Shown piece after piece: positions 5,790 to 5,986 of a DNA stretch of 5,986 bases. The stretch lies in NCBI GenBank assembly GCA_003444615.1, contig DLUN01000086.1, forward strand, positions 1,666 through 7,651, read 5' to 3'. The DNA comes from Syntrophomonas sp. GTDB taxonomy: Bacteria; Bacillota; Syntrophomonadia; Syntrophomonadales; Syntrophomonadaceae. Position 1 is the stretch's first letter. Each line of letters opens with the position of its first letter. Both the position numbers and the translations under genes were made by a program. The notes under the pieces were generated by a model. The model saw only the letters and a program-made list of their open reading frames with translations, was not told the DNA's origin and did no database searches.

Positions 5790-5986
5790 ATGCTGCGCTT
5801 AGAGCATGTAAGTATGTCGGTTAATAATTCTAATGGAGATAATAAAGAGATCCTGCACGATATAGATATAGATTTTACCGCAGGAAAGCTTTATGCAATA
5901 ACGGGACCCAATGGCGGGGGCAAAACCTCGCTGGCGAAAGTAATTATGGGCATCTATGGTCACTCAGCGGGGCGCATTTTTCTCCA
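5790..5986 (+). CDS. ABC ATPase, probably SufC-like Fe-S assembly ATPase, 3' end cut off by window
   Basis: The ATG is six bases after a strong GGAGGGAG site (5776-5783). Sixty-five complete codons are visible before the window ends. The N-terminal beta strands (LRLEHVSMSV, then ILHDIDIDF) lead to the Walker A motif GPNGGGKTS (39-47; K45, T46), followed by LAKVIMGIYG (48-57) and SAGRIFL (59-65). This is the start of an ABC ATPase domain; the Q-loop, signature motif and Walker B lie beyond the window. The ITGPNGGGKTSLAKVIMG segment resembles SufC-like ATPases of clostridia and archaea, which act in the cytoplasm with a SufB/D-type scaffold to build Fe-S clusters, not as membrane transporters. 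The position after fur-feoB-feoA supports an iron-related role. An ATPase of a metal or peptide ABC transporter remains possible, since the visible part is common to many ABC proteins. Confidence 0.75.
   Translation, partial: MLRLEHVSMSVNNSNGDNKEILHDIDIDFTAGKLYAITGPNGGGKTSLAKVIMGIYGHSAGRIFL

Overview
The window (about 43-45% G+C by eye) looks like the chromosome of an anaerobic, low-to-mid G+C Gram-positive bacterium of the Clostridia type, possibly a Syntrophomonas- or Peptococcaceae-like lineage. The reasons are strong AGGAGG/GGAGGG Shine-Dalgarno sites, a PrsA-like lipoprotein foldase, an NfnAB-type flavoprotein pair, Fur/Feo ferrous-iron uptake and a clostridial SufC-like ATPase. The lineage is an inference from gene content; there is no rRNA or other taxonomic marker. 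All genes are on the + strand and close together. I see no mobile element, CRISPR array, tRNA or rRNA.

Left part (1-1979): the C-terminal two thirds of an NfnA/PyrK-like FAD/[2Fe-2S] subunit, followed with a 19-bp overlap by a complete NfnB/GltD-like NADPH-binding subunit. Together they should form a cytoplasmic electron-bifurcating NADH-dependent ferredoxin:NADP+ oxidoreductase (Nfn). Middle (1980-3127): a short gap with a plausible promoter, then a lipoprotein with a parvulin-type prolyl isomerase domain (PrsA-like), closed by a clear rho-independent terminator.

Right part (3128-5676): an iron-uptake unit. A Fur-family regulator has a good promoter and a Fur-box-like palindrome in its leader. 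It is followed by a compact FeoB preceded by a second, stronger Fur box (16/19 match to the classical consensus), and then by FeoA. This looks like a self-contained circuit in which Fur-Fe2+ represses its own gene and the ferrous iron importer. Last (5677-5986): a gap with a promoter-like sequence and a small palindrome, then the first 65 codons of an ABC ATPase that most resembles SufC-like Fe-S assembly ATPases. If so, iron uptake sits beside iron use.

The most unusual item is FeoB. At 577 residues it is short for the family, has a reduced linker between the G domain and the membrane part, carries a C-x2-C-x2-C motif in that linker, and departs from the usual sequence in G2 and in the second Gate region. 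I did not find an evidently new multi-gene system; the window is mostly recognisable metabolism and iron homeostasis with this variant FeoB as the point of interest.
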